NCBI RefSeq assembly: GCF_003925875.1 | Contig: NZ_AP019309.1 | Span: 1,922,001-1,986,000 of the forward strand | From: Intestinibaculum porci | Lineage (GTDB): Bacteria; Bacillota_I; Bacilli_A; Erysipelotrichales; Coprobacillaceae | Direction: 5' to 3' | Length of the DNA stretch: 64,000 nucleotides | In this document: in pieces, positions 36,015 to 45,239 of the stretch | How positions within the stretch are numbered: position 1 is the first letter of the stretch | How the letters are laid out: each line of letters starts with the position of its first letter | Notes under the pieces: generated by a model | What the model was told of the DNA's origin: nothing | The model's input: the letters and a program-made list of their open reading frames with translations, nothing else | Database searches by the model: none | Program-made: the position numbers and the translations under genes

Positions 36015-36377
36015 TTAATCATCATTATTAAGAATTGATTCAATTCTATTGATCTTGCTGGTAAGCTTTCTATTAGCCGCCTTAAGCTGTTTGATCTCAT
36101 CATCTCTGCTTGCAATAATTTTTTGCATATCCTCAACCATCTTTTTATAGGTTCTTCTGCCGCTTGCTTTTTCTTCATTTTCAGCTGTATTTTTATCAGG
36201 ATTAGGCTTTCTCCCTCGCTTTTTGCTTGAAGGAATAATTTCTCCAGTTTCCTCGTCTACAACGCCAAGGTATTTGCGTTTTGCTCTAGGCTGTTTGAGC
36301 TCAGGATTCCAAACTGAAACAGATTCATAAGCATATTTCTTGCCAGTTTTCTTGTTTGTCACATAAACAATTGCCAT
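36015..36377 (-). CDS. IS66-element accessory protein (120 aa), copy B
   Basis: Same sequence as 1362-1724: beta-rich N-terminal domain like that of IS1634 transposases, KKRGRKPNP basic patch, coiled-coil C-terminus. The stop is 14 bp before the transposase start. Function in transposition inferred from position only. Confidence 0.75.
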   Translation of the reverse strand: MAIVYVTNKKTGKKYAYESVSVWNPELKQPRAKRKYLGVVDEETGEIIPSSKKRGRKPNPDKNTAENEEKASGRRTYKKMVEDMQKIIASRDDEIKQLKAANRKLTSKINRIESILNNDD

Positions 36378-36579
36378 CTTTTCTCACCCCCTTGTTACTA
36401 TATACAGTATATCATATAACTAGCTTAAAATAAATAGTAATTTACATATAATTTAAATTTATTAGAGACTATGTTTGCTGAAATTATCAAGAAAAAGAGA
36501 ATACTTTTTTGGTTGTCAGGAATAAGACACTTGAATTGTTAATACATGACTATAAATCACTTTAAAAGTTATAATAAAA

Positions 36580-36604
36580 GGGTATCCCATATATGGATAT
36601 ACCC
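36580..36604. terminator. Hairpin at right end of IS66 copy B
   Basis: Same GGGTAT/ATACCC hairpin as 1927-1951. Here it lies just downstream of bglA and now serves as its transcription stop. The non-coding stretch 36378-36636 is otherwise the leader of the IS genes. Confidence 0.55.
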
Positions 36605-36636
36605 CTAAATAAAGACATTATTCAATTTTTAATCTT

Positions 36637-37971
36637 TCAGCACTGTGAATAGTAACGTTTTTCACCATTGGAAGCGATCACTTTCTGATACCAGGTGAAA
36701 GATTTCTTTCTATAACGCTTCATATCTTTCAGATCATGATCTTCACGATTGACATAAATGATGCCATAACGTTTAGCCATTTCGCCGTGGCTGCTTAAAA
36801 TATCAATCGGTCCCCACATTAAATAGCCACGACAATCGACGCCATCACTAACCGCCTCCTTGACCGCTTGAATATGTGCACGCATATAGTCAATACGATA
36901 ATCATCATAAACAGTGCCGTTTTCTAAGATATCTTTCGCGCCTAAGCCATTTTCCACCACCATAATTGGTAAACGATAACGATCATAAATATCACGTAAG
37001 CCTAAATATAACCCTGTCGGATCAATCGGCCAGCCCCATTCACTTTCTTTCAGATAAGGGTTCTTACATTCCCCTTCCTGTGCGCTATATGCATGAGAGA
37101 AATAATAGCTTAAGGAAAGCATATCCACAGTATTCTCTTTTAGTAACTGCAGATCCCCTGCTTCCATTTCTGGCAGCTTATCTTCTTTGATCATTTTCTG
37201 GTAAATGTAAGGCAAATATTCACCATGAGTGAACATATAGAGATACTGCTCGGTAATGGCATTATGATCCATCGCCGCTCTCACATCACGAGGATCACAG
37301 GTTTTCGCCTGCACCGGCGCATAGATAATCATTCCTAAAATCTGGGCATCTTTGATCGTATGCACTTTTTTCGCCACTAACGCATGCGCCACAAAGGTAT
37401 TGTGAATGAGCTGATTGACAAAAGTCTGGAAATCAACACCTTCGGGACACTTCGCCCCATAGAGAAATTTCTCATCATTGATAAAGGCAATCCCATTTTG
37501 TTCATTGAAAGAAATCCATTTCTTAACGCGATCGCCATAACGATCAATCATCTTATAAGCATAATTTACAAACATATCGACAACTTTCCGCGAATAAAAA
37601 CCATTGTACTCATCCATTAATACCTGTGGCATTTCAAAATGATAGAGTGAACACATCGGCTCCATCCCATAAGCGATCAGCGCATCAATGAAGCGATCAT
37701 AGTATTCTAAGGCTTCTTCATTGAAATGAATCCCATCGGGAGATACCCGCGACCAGTCAATCGAAAAGCGGTAACAGGTAAAGCCGCATTCTTCAAATAA
37801 GGCAAAGTCTTCTTCATAGCGATGAATTTCATCAATGCCATCTTTAAAGTCACCAAATTCTGGTTGACAAATATTGTCACAAACTGCTCTCACCTTGCCA
37901 TACATCGTGTGGCCGCCTTCACTTTGATGGGCAGTGACAGCCCCGCCCCATAAAAATCCTTCTTTTAACAT
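36637..37971 (-). CDS. bglA: 6-phospho-beta-glucosidase (GH1), last residues from IS66
   Basis: Hydrolyses phosphorylated beta-glucosides after PTS uptake. GH1 fold: FLWGGAVTAHQSEGG at the start, acid/base Glu in SFNEQN, nucleophile Glu in MVVENGLG. Residues after NGEK (RYYSQC) and the stop come from the IS66 end; joining the flanks across the element gives NGEKL and a stop. The change is at the extreme C-terminus, so the enzyme should work. No PTS gene is adjacent. Confidence 0.93.
   Translation of the reverse strand: MLKEGFLWGGAVTAHQSEGGHTMYGKVRAVCDNICQPEFGDFKDGIDEIHRYEEDFALFEECGFTCYRFSIDWSRVSPDGIHFNEEALEYYDRFIDALIAYGMEPMCSLYHFEMPQVLMDEYNGFYSRKVVDMFVNYAYKMIDRYGDRVKKWISFNEQNGIAFINDEKFLYGAKCPEGVDFQTFVNQLIHNTFVAHALVAKKVHTIKDAQILGMIIYAPVQAKTCDPRDVRAAMDHNAITEQYLYMFTHGEYLPYIYQKMIKEDKLPEMEAGDLQLLKENTVDMLSLSYYFSHAYSAQEGECKNPYLKESEWGWPIDPTGLYLGLRDIYDRYRLPIMVVENGLGAKDILENGTVYDDYRIDYMRAHIQAVKEAVSDGVDCRGYLMWGPIDILSSHGEMAKRYGIIYVNREDHDLKDMKRYRKKSFTWYQKVIASNGEKRYYSQC
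36657..36664. repeat. Target site duplication of IS66 copy B, right
   Basis: GTTTTTCA, same as 34209-34216. Confidence 0.9.
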
Positions 37972-38040
37972 ATTTTCGACACCTCTTTACCTCAAGTATA
38001 AGAATCTTATTAAGCACTGTCCGTAAATTTGCATAAACTG

Positions 38041-38070
38041 AAAAGAACCTATCTCTAAGGATAGATTCTT
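38041..38070 (-). terminator. Terminator of folC
   Basis: AAGAACCTATC...GATAGATTCTT imperfect stem at the folC stop, with a TTTTC run after it on the minus strand. Confidence 0.6.
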
Positions 38071-39643
38071 ACTCTTTCGTATGAAGATAGCGACGCACTT
38101 TCGCTAAAAAGTAAAGAGAACCCGTAATAAAGATCGTCCGCTCTTTCATTGTTAAGGCGTCATCAACGGCTTTTTGCCAGTGATCATTGATTTGGACGGG
38201 GAAATCATCTGCTAAAGCTTTAGCCGTGGCAGCGCGGGGATGATCAAACTGCGTGACGACAATATCATCTGTAAGCTTTAATAAGATTTCTAACATATGA
38301 TGGGTATCTTTATCGCCTAAGGCGCTAAAGATAATATGTGGATGCGCATAAGCTTTCGCTGATTCATAAAAAGCTTCCATGCCTTCTTTATTATGGGCGC
38401 CATCAATAATAATCAGTGGATGCTCATGGACTTTTTCAAAGCGGGCAGCCCAATGCGCCTGTTTTAAACCCGTCAGCAAATCATTGGTTGTAAAGGGAAA
38501 ATATTCTTCAATCGTTTCTAAGATGTTAATAGCTAACGCCGCATTTTGCGCCTGATAGCGCGCGGTCGTATCTAAAGTGACATGATAGCCATGATAATCA
38601 AAGTGTAACTGGTCCTCTACTACTTCAATATCGGTAACCGGATCGATGACAATCAGTTCACTGCCATGTTTTTGCGCTTCTTCATAGAAGACATCCAGAC
38701 ATTCTAACCGCGTTTCCCCCGTCATATAAGGAACTCCATCTTTGATAATTCCCGCTTTGGCGCGCGCGATTTCGCTGTACGTATCGCCTAAGTAATTGGT
38801 GTGATCTAAGCCAATGTTCGTATTCACAGCTAGTAATGGACCAATGATATTAGTCGCATCTAAAGTGCCGCCTAAGCCCACTTCAAATAAAGAGACATCA
38901 ACCCCTTTATAAATAAAGTAGAGAATCGCCATAAAGACTTCCATCTCAAATTTAGAGAGTTCACCTTCCACAAAAGAAGACATAAAACGATTGGCTAATT
39001 TAACATAGACCTTTTCAGGAATTGGTTCATCGTTGATTTTGATGATATCTAAACGTTCATCTAATGAAGGCGAAGTGAAGGTGCCAACCTTATAATGGGC
39101 TGTTTTTAAGACTTCTTTAGTGTAATTAACGGTGGACCCCTTGCCATTTGTGCCGCCAATATGCACCGCCTTTAAGACATATTGAATATTAAAATGATTT
39201 CTCGCGAAATCTTTAAAATGATCTAAGCTATAAACCCGCATGGGCTGGCTGTCAATAAAAGCCTGCACTTCTTCGAAGGTTTTAAAATGATGATCTTCAT
39301 TTAAGATCTTTACCATTCGTCCCTGTCCTTCGTGATGATAGCCAAAGTTTGTAAAAAAGGGAATATTCGCTTCACTGGTATGTAAGAGAATCCGCCCATA
39401 ACCGATGCGTTCAACGGCTTGTAATAAGATCGCAAAGACTTCCACCTGGCGAGAGCCAGGCATCGCATAAATCAGTCTGACGTCTTCACATTTATATAAA
39501 TCGACAAAGCCATAAAGAAGGCCATTTTCCATGGCGCATAAAAAGACCTGACCGGGATTATAAAATGAATAATTCATCTGGTAGGTCTTCATGACATCTA
39601 ATACCTGGGCTTCATTACGTTTTGATAATAACTGTATTTCCAT
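38069..39643 (-). CDS. folC: GNAT-like domain fused to folylpolyglutamate/dihydrofolate synthase, 524 aa
   Basis: Residues 1-115 look like a GNAT N-acyltransferase domain (LLYGFVDLYKCEDVRLIYAM; ERIGYGRILLHTSEANIPFFTNFGY). Residues 120-524 are FolC: P-loop HIGGTNGKGSTV, FTSPSLDERLDII, GLGGTLDATNI, the Mur-ligase DHTNYLG motif and DGAHNKEGMEAF. FolC adds glutamate to folates. Fusion is uncommon; a single RBS (AAGGAG before 39643) and no internal start support one protein. Confidence 0.88.
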   Translation of the reverse strand: MEIQLLSKRNEAQVLDVMKTYQMNYSFYNPGQVFLCAMENGLLYGFVDLYKCEDVRLIYAMPGSRQVEVFAILLQAVERIGYGRILLHTSEANIPFFTNFGYHHEGQGRMVKILNEDHHFKTFEEVQAFIDSQPMRVYSLDHFKDFARNHFNIQYVLKAVHIGGTNGKGSTVNYTKEVLKTAHYKVGTFTSPSLDERLDIIKINDEPIPEKVYVKLANRFMSSFVEGELSKFEMEVFMAILYFIYKGVDVSLFEVGLGGTLDATNIIGPLLAVNTNIGLDHTNYLGDTYSEIARAKAGIIKDGVPYMTGETRLECLDVFYEEAQKHGSELIVIDPVTDIEVVEDQLHFDYHGYHVTLDTTARYQAQNAALAINILETIEEYFPFTTNDLLTGLKQAHWAARFEKVHEHPLIIIDGAHNKEGMEAFYESAKAYAHPHIIFSALGDKDTHHMLEILLKLTDDIVVTQFDHPRAATAKALADDFPVQINDHWQKAVDDALTMKERTIFITGSLYFLAKVRRYLHTKE

Positions 39644-39654
39644 GATTGCTCCTT

Positions 39655-39678
39655 AAAAAAAGGGATGTCCCCATCCCT
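39655..39678 (-). terminator. Terminator of darA
   Basis: AGGGATG...CATCCCT stem with T-run on the minus strand. Confidence 0.8.
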
Positions 39679-39679
39679 C

Positions 39680-40006
39680 TTATAATTTTTCAAATCTATC
39701 AATATTTAAGACGAAAACGGTCGCCCCGCCGACTAATACATCGACCATAATTGGGGTAAAGAATTCACCCATTTCTGTTGGTGGAACAGTAGGTTCTTTC
39801 TCAACGCGTTTTTTGGCGTTAGCCTTAATAATTTCAATAGCACCATCCACTTTATCGTCATCAGTTCCGATAAAGAATGTCGTATTCCCTTTCTTCAGGA
39901 ATCCCCCGGAAGTAGCTAATTTTGTGACAAAGTAGCCGCCTTCAGTCAATGCTGACTGAACAGTGCTGCTGTCATCATTGTTTACGATCGCGATTATTAA
40001 CTTCAT
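39680..40006 (-). CDS. darA: Cyclic-di-AMP receptor DarA (PII-like), 108 aa
   Basis: PII-like signal protein (MKLIIAIVNNDDSSTVQSAL; SGGFLKKGNTTFFIG; ATVFVLNIDRFEKL), matching the PstA/DarA family that binds c-di-AMP. The length is exact for the family. Downstream partners are unknown in the family generally. RBS AGGAGG. Confidence 0.92.
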   Translation of the reverse strand: MKLIIAIVNNDDSSTVQSALTEGGYFVTKLATSGGFLKKGNTTFFIGTDDDKVDGAIEIIKANAKKRVEKEPTVPPTEMGEFFTPIMVDVLVGGATVFVLNIDRFEKL

Positions 40007-40148
40007 AACACTCGACCTCCTTTTTTCACCTCTATCATATCATCAAAGTTATCAAGAGTAAATATAGGAAACTCATGGTCTATATAAAGTTTCTTAAATG
40101 CAAAAAGAGGGAATTACTTCCCCTTCTCCTTAAATATATATAAGCCTG

Positions 40149-40364
40149 TTAGGCGAATTCTAATGGTTCAATATTACGATAAATGCGGCCATCTTTAGTC
40201 GTTGCCACATAATAGACTTGATTATGTTCAGGCTTATAATAGATATTTAAGTCTGCGACTGTGTTTAAACGGATATCATTCGCTTTTAATTCATTTTTTA
40301 CGAATGTCTCTACGTCTTTTGCACAGGCCTGATGATTGTTGCACTGAATTTCGATTTTACTCAT
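40149..40364 (-). CDS. DUF6465-like small protein, 71 aa
   Basis: Sequence MSKIEIQC...DLNIYYKPEHNQVYYVATTKDGRI fits small clostridial proteins annotated DUF6465 (LxxYxKPE, YYV). Unknown role. Start at 40364 has GGAGGACG upstream; an ATG ten codons earlier lacks an RBS. A weak GGGAA...TTCCC hairpin with T-run at 40105-40130 probably ends it. Confidence 0.65.
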   Translation of the reverse strand: MSKIEIQCNNHQACAKDVETFVKNELKANDIRLNTVADLNIYYKPEHNQVYYVATTKDGRIYRNIEPLEFA

Positions 40365-40498
40365 AAACGTCCTCCTTTCTGCTTCTCTTTTCATTCATTA
40401 TACACTTGAATATGAAATTTGTGTGAACTGATGCTCACAAATATGCATTTTTATAACTTTTTTCGAGAATCTTGATATAATACGTCCTGGTGATACAA

Positions 40499-41515
40499 AT
40501 GAAATTTCAGGAATTATTAATTAACTGGTATGATACCCATCATCGGGATCTGCCTTTTCGTCATATCGATGACCCTTATGCCATCTGGGTGAGTGAAATT
40601 ATGCTCCAACAGACAACCGTGACTGCGGTTATCCCTTATTTCACGCGCTTTATGCAGCGGTTTCCCACCGTTGAAGCCTTAGCGCAAGCGTCCTTAGATG
40701 AAGTGTATAAATACTGGGAAGGTTTAGGCTACTACCGGCGCTGCAAACATCTTCATGAATCAGCGCAGATAATTATGGCGCAATTTCATGGGATCTTCCC
40801 GCAAACCTATGAGGATGTCCTCTCTTTAAAAGGCGTCGGTCCCTATACAGCAAGTGCGATCTGCTCTTTTGCCTACCATCAGAGCTACGCCGCTATTGAT
40901 GGCAATGCGCTGCGCGTTTTATCGCGGCTAGATCGCCTGCATGATAATATTGCAGAGACGAAAACGGTCAAAGAAATTACGAAACGTTCTAATCGTTATA
41001 TCCAAGGCTACGACTCAGCAAAGTATAATCAGGGACTGATGGATTTGGCTAATGCCATCTGCAAAGTACAAAATCCGCTTTGTGAAGCCTGTCCGCTGCA
41101 AAGCTGCTGTCAGGCATATAAATATCATGAAGAAAAAGTCTTACCGATTAATATCAAAAAGATCAAAAAGCAGGAATTAAGCTTTATTACCGGCGTCATT
41201 ACTTATCAAGATGAGCTGATGCTCATTAAAAATAAAGAAGGCTTATTAGAAAATATGTATGGTCTGATCCAGTATGAAGTAGAATCGCCTTATTCCTTTA
41301 TGGAAGCTTTTGAAAAGGACTATGGCCTTTCTTTAAGCGTCGAAGAAAGCATCAAAGACTTTAAACATGTCTTTACCCACCGAACCTGGCATATGCATGT
41401 TTATCACTTTATTGCCAAAGAAAAAGATGAACATTTTTACGATCAAAAAACGATAGAGACCTTCGCGATCCCTACCGCCCATAAAAAGATATTAACGTAT
41501 CTACAAAACAAGTAA
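40499..41515 (+). CDS. mutY: A/G-specific adenine glycosylase, 338 aa
   Basis: Removes A opposite 8-oxoG. Helix-hairpin-helix LKGVGPYTASAI with catalytic Asp in YAAIDGN, iron-sulfur cluster C-x6-C-x2-C-x5-C (CKVQNPLCEACPLQSCC), and C-terminal NUDIX-like recognition domain. ATG at 40499 has GGTGAT; a GTG at 40490 is possible. Its end overlaps the convergent DUF1304 gene by 15 bp. Confidence 0.94.
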   Translation: MKFQELLINWYDTHHRDLPFRHIDDPYAIWVSEIMLQQTTVTAVIPYFTRFMQRFPTVEALAQASLDEVYKYWEGLGYYRRCKHLHESAQIIMAQFHGIFPQTYEDVLSLKGVGPYTASAICSFAYHQSYAAIDGNALRVLSRLDRLHDNIAETKTVKEITKRSNRYIQGYDSAKYNQGLMDLANAICKVQNPLCEACPLQSCCQAYKYHEEKVLPINIKKIKKQELSFITGVITYQDELMLIKNKEGLLENMYGLIQYEVESPYSFMEAFEKDYGLSLSVEESIKDFKHVFTHRTWHMHVYHFIAKEKDEHFYDQKTIETFAIPTAHKKILTYLQNK

Positions 41516-41860
41516 TGTAATAAGTGTAATAATAGCCAGCCCGCCCTGTTTAAGAATGATATCTTTTGAACTCGTTAATGAACCAAAGGCAGCGACTAAA
41601 ATGATATACCCCATATACAGCATCGTATACGTCTTACTTGGAAAGACAAAGACACTGAAAAGAATCAGGATGGCGATTAAACCGTTATAAACACCCTGGT
41701 TCTTAAAAAGTGTACTGACAGAATCACGCGATAATTCACTTAAATCCATTTTAAAGACACGACTGGTGCTAGCAGATGAAGTCGCAAAGGTTTCTAAATA
41801 CATAATGTAGAAAAACTCTAGAGCGACTAAAGTGGCTAATACTTTTGAAATAATTGACAT
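41501..41860 (-). CDS. DUF1304 family membrane protein, 119 aa
   Basis: Four hydrophobic segments (VLATLVALEFFYIMYLE; LFKNQGVYNGLIAILILFSVF; YTMLYMGYIILVAAFGSL; GGLAIITLITLLVL). NQGVYNG is the family signature. Start at 41860 with GGGAGGAAA upstream, preferred over 41923. Role unknown. Confidence 0.82.
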   Translation of the reverse strand: MSIISKVLATLVALEFFYIMYLETFATSSASTSRVFKMDLSELSRDSVSTLFKNQGVYNGLIAILILFSVFVFPSKTYTMLYMGYIILVAAFGSLTSSKDIILKQGGLAIITLITLLVL

Positions 41861-42062
41861 ACAATTTCCTCCCACCCCATCATAGCATAATGAAGCGGTA
41901 AAGAAAATCAAAACGCATTTCACACAATTCTAAAAAAGTGTGTGAATAAAGCCTCTTTAAGCGGAGAAAACATGGGGAAAGAGGTGATTTTTGTTTTCAT
42001 TTGAGGTTATTTATTGTAATATGGATATGATCAAATGAATTTACAAAGGATTGAGGTAAGTT

Positions 42063-44513
42063 ATGAGAAGAAAAACACATAGAAAACAATATGTACATCG
42101 AAAAAGACCCCCAAAGCGTAAGGGCAAGCTGCCGATGAGCCGCATTCAAAACGGTCATCTGCGACGCTTATCATATGTCGCTTTTGTGGTGGTCATTGTC
42201 ATTGTGCTCTTCTTTGCGGCAGCGAATGCCGTAACGTTAAAGATCGATGGCAAATTTTTACCTTCCTACGCTTCTGAAGCAGCGGAAATTGCGGCGAAAA
42301 GCAAGGAGTCAGATTTCGTTTTGAGTAATCCTTCAAAGATTTATGACTCTACTGGCAAGCTGCTCTATTCTTTCAAAGGTGATACTGGCGGCTCTTATGC
42401 CGACTATGACGAAATTCCTAAGGATGTCGTCAATGCCTTTATCGCCATCGAAGATAAGACCTTCTGGAAAAATAATGGCTTCTCATTACGCGGGACACTG
42501 CGTGCCCTTGTCTCCGTTATTAAAAACGGTTCAATGACACAGGGCGGATCAACGATCACCCAGCAGTTAGTACGTACCATCTACTTGACAAGAGAAAAGA
42601 GCATCGGGCGAAAGATTAAGGAAATCTTTTTAGCAAGGGACATCACGAAGAAATACAGCAAGAAGAAAATTATGGAATACTATGTCAATTCCTGCTGTTT
42701 CTCCAACAATATTTATGGGATTACGGATGCGGCGAGCGTTTACTTTAATAAGAAGCCCAATCAGTTAACGCTAGGTCAGGCGACTTATTTAACAGCCATT
42801 CCTAACCGTCCCGCTTTATACAACCCTTATAAAAACTCACAAGGAATCATCAATCGTCGTAACCGTATTTTAAGTGCGATGTTAGATGACAAGCTCATTA
42901 CCAAAGCGCAGTACACGCAAGCTACAAACGAAAAGATTACAATCGCCAAGAGAAAAACAGCTGAAATCTCTGATTATGCGACAACATATGCGATCCATTC
43001 CACAATTCTTTATTTAATGAAGAAAGATGGCTTTAAGTTCCAGTATAAACGGGCTTCCACAAATGCCTATAACGCTTATAAGAAAAAATATAATAGTGAA
43101 TATGCAGCAATGAAAGAAACCCTTTATACAAAAGGCTATACCATTAAAACAACTTTAAATTCTGCGCGTCAGAAACAGTTACAGATCTTAATGAACGGAC
43201 AGTTAGCCCGTTACTCAACACGTATTTCTAATGGTTCGTTCAAGCTGCAAGGCGCTTTAACCGTCATTGACAACAAAACCCATAAAGTGGTTGGCATCAT
43301 CGGCGGTCGTCAGGACAGTAATACTTCATCGTATTCATTAAACCGTGCTTATCAGTCACCACGTCAGCCAGGTTCGGCCATTAAACCATTAGTTGTCTAT
43401 ACCCCTGCTTTAGAACAAGGGAAAACAGCTTATTCTACATTAAGAAATATTGATGTGCAAACAGCTTATGATCGTAAAAAATCTGGTTACAGCATCCAAA
43501 ATATGGGCGGCTCTTCGATGAGCTTAGCGCAGGCTGTCTTCAAATCTGTCAATGGCTGTGCGATCTATCTTTATGATCAGGTTACACCAACGGTCGGTTT
43601 AAATAAACTCGTAAAAATGAGATTTAATACCGTGATGCCAAGTGATTATGGCTTAGCTTCTGCTTTAGGTGGTTTCACCACTGGGGCCACAACCTATGAA
43701 ATGGCCAATGCTTATTCAACTTTAGCTAACTATGGTTCTTACACGCAGGCTGACTGTTTAACATCTATTAAAGATAAAGATGAAAAAGAAATCTACAAAG
43801 CACCAGCAAGTGAACGTGTTTATAGTGAATCGGCATCACAGAAGATGACTGGTATCTTACGTGGTGTCATTACGAAAGGGACAGCAAGTTCCATGAACTG
43901 GTCAGCTTACTCTTCTACTGACGCAGCTGGTAAAACCGGAACCACAAATAGTAATAAAGATGCTTGGTTCTGTGGTTATACCCCTTACTATTCTATTTCC
44001 GTATGGTGTGGTAATGATGACCCTGAAGATACATCCCTCTACGGCGGCATGGCCCCTGTACAAATCTGGCGTTCGATCCAGTCTTATATGTTAAGAGGAA
44101 AGGAAACGGCACACTTCGAAAACGCCAGCATCCCTTCAGGATATTCTTCATCTTACTCAAGTTCGTCTTATTATCGTCGTCGTAAAACGCAGAATTCCAA
44201 CAATTCGACAACCACTGGTAATACAAACAACGCTGAAAACAACGCGAATACTAATGGTAATACAAATACAGATCAAAACACGTCACAAAACAGTTCAAAT
44301 ACCAATAGTCAGTCTTCAGCGGGCAATTCATCAACAGCTAACAGTTCAAACAATACGCAATCGACAAACAATAGCGCTACGACAAATAAACAGACACAAA
44401 GCAGTGCAGCTTCCGGCACGACAAATAAGTCGACAACCTCTAAGTCATCGACTTCATCAAGTGCTTCACAAGCGGCCTCAAGCAATGCAAACGCTGCCGG
44501 CAATGCGCAATAG
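42063..44513 (+). CDS. Class A penicillin-binding protein (PBP1A type), 816 aa
   Basis: Peptidoglycan glycosyltransferase and transpeptidase. A basic cytoplasmic tail and membrane anchor (residues 37-55), GT51 domain with catalytic Glu130 (IEDKTFW) and GGSTITQQLVR, transpeptidase with Ser438 (SAIK), SVNG and K624TGT. The last 110 residues are a Ser/Asn/Thr-rich, low-complexity extracellular tail. RBS GAGG. Complete. Confidence 0.95.
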   Translation: MRRKTHRKQYVHRKRPPKRKGKLPMSRIQNGHLRRLSYVAFVVVIVIVLFFAAANAVTLKIDGKFLPSYASEAAEIAAKSKESDFVLSNPSKIYDSTGKLLYSFKGDTGGSYADYDEIPKDVVNAFIAIEDKTFWKNNGFSLRGTLRALVSVIKNGSMTQGGSTITQQLVRTIYLTREKSIGRKIKEIFLARDITKKYSKKKIMEYYVNSCCFSNNIYGITDAASVYFNKKPNQLTLGQATYLTAIPNRPALYNPYKNSQGIINRRNRILSAMLDDKLITKAQYTQATNEKITIAKRKTAEISDYATTYAIHSTILYLMKKDGFKFQYKRASTNAYNAYKKKYNSEYAAMKETLYTKGYTIKTTLNSARQKQLQILMNGQLARYSTRISNGSFKLQGALTVIDNKTHKVVGIIGGRQDSNTSSYSLNRAYQSPRQPGSAIKPLVVYTPALEQGKTAYSTLRNIDVQTAYDRKKSGYSIQNMGGSSMSLAQAVFKSVNGCAIYLYDQVTPTVGLNKLVKMRFNTVMPSDYGLASALGGFTTGATTYEMANAYSTLANYGSYTQADCLTSIKDKDEKEIYKAPASERVYSESASQKMTGILRGVITKGTASSMNWSAYSSTDAAGKTGTTNSNKDAWFCGYTPYYSISVWCGNDDPEDTSLYGGMAPVQIWRSIQSYMLRGKETAHFENASIPSGYSSSYSSSSYYRRRKTQNSNNSTTTGNTNNAENNANTNGNTNTDQNTSQNSSNTNSQSSAGNSSTANSSNNTQSTNNSATTNKQTQSSAASGTTNKSTTSKSSTSSSASQAASSNANAAGNAQ

Positions 44514-44540
44514 AGAAAGGTTCACGCCTTTCTCTTTTCT
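44513..44540 (+). terminator. Terminator of the PBP gene
   Basis: GAGAAAGG...CCTTTCTC stem, T-rich run after it. Confidence 0.85.
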
Positions 44541-44544
44541 ATTT

Positions 44545-44569
44545 AAAAAGGGCTTTTTAGCCCTTTTTT
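44545..44569. terminator. Second hairpin, bidirectional
   Basis: AAAAGGGCT...AGCCCTTTT stem with T-runs on both strands, at the stop of the convergent membrane gene. Confidence 0.8.
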
Positions 44570-45195
44570 GATCGCAAGACAATGACGGCTAGCTGACGTC
44601 CTAAAAAGTGATCGAGCACACTGATCGTTGTCCCCGTTAACATCGCTGCCAGGATTGTTCCAAGACCTAAGCCATAAATATGCCCAGCTAAAGATAATGA
44701 TAAAACCAGAGTGATCGTAATCATGATACAATCGGTGATCAGTTTGACCTTGCCAAAAGGTTTCCCGGTTACTTTCGCAAAGGCATTGACATAGCCATCG
44801 CCGGGATTCACGATGAGTTCCATATTGACCATCAGAAAGGCCCCTAAAGCGGTGCAGAAGATGGCAAGCAGTAAAATGAAAAACGCGACGATAAAAGAAG
44901 GATGAGAAATTGGTAGCAACGCATTGTAAAAATCGATTAATAAACCAAAGAGATAGGAAAAGGGAATCTGTAAGAGGACACTTAAAGTGATCTTACGATA
45001 AACAAGTAATTGAATGATTACCAAAACGATATAAGCGATGCTCGTACACCTGCCAAACGATAAGCTGCTCATCTGTGAGCAAGCAAAAGGCACGGAAATA
45101 ATAGGTGAAACCCCTAAGCCTGTTTTCGAGTTGAGGACTAAGCCTAAACCAAGGATGAAAATACCTAAGATATAAATACAAATTCTTTTAAACAC
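44557..45195 (-). CDS. YczE/YyaS/YitT-type membrane protein, 212 aa
   Basis: Five or six hydrophobic segments with the family pattern GLVLNSKTGLGVSPI near the start and LIVNPGDGYV in the middle. Role unknown. GTG at 45195 (VFKRICIYILG) follows GGGAGGCG and is preferred to an ATG 16 codons upstream that overlaps the HAD gene. Confidence 0.7.
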   Translation of the reverse strand: MFKRICIYILGIFILGLGLVLNSKTGLGVSPIISVPFACSQMSSLSFGRCTSIAYIVLVIIQLLVYRKITLSVLLQIPFSYLFGLLIDFYNALLPISHPSFIVAFFILLLAIFCTALGAFLMVNMELIVNPGDGYVNAFAKVTGKPFGKVKLITDCIMITITLVLSLSLAGHIYGLGLGTILAAMLTGTTISVLDHFLGRQLAVIVLRSKKG

Positions 45196-45239
45196 ACAAA
45201 CGCCTCCCTTCCCTATTATAAGAGAAGAAAGGCGTGATT

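Larger units (their letters stand above)
34217..36656 (-). mobile_element. IS66-type insertion sequence, complete copy B (2440 bp)
   Basis: Ends are inverted repeats GTTACTATTCAC (left 34217-34228; right, inverse, 36645-36656), flanked by the 8-bp duplication GTTTTTCA. Two genes on the minus strand: the 120-aa protein, then the transposase. The stretch 34229-34419 is the non-coding left end and contains a GC-rich hairpin near 34270-34290 (GCACGG...CCGTGC). The element interrupts the last sense codon of bglA. Confidence 0.95.

Noticed and set aside
44254-44571. Open frames on both strands over the PBP C-terminal tail
   Set aside because: They arise from the repetitive Ser/Asn/Thr codons of the tail; the PBP frame is continuous and ends at a proper terminator.
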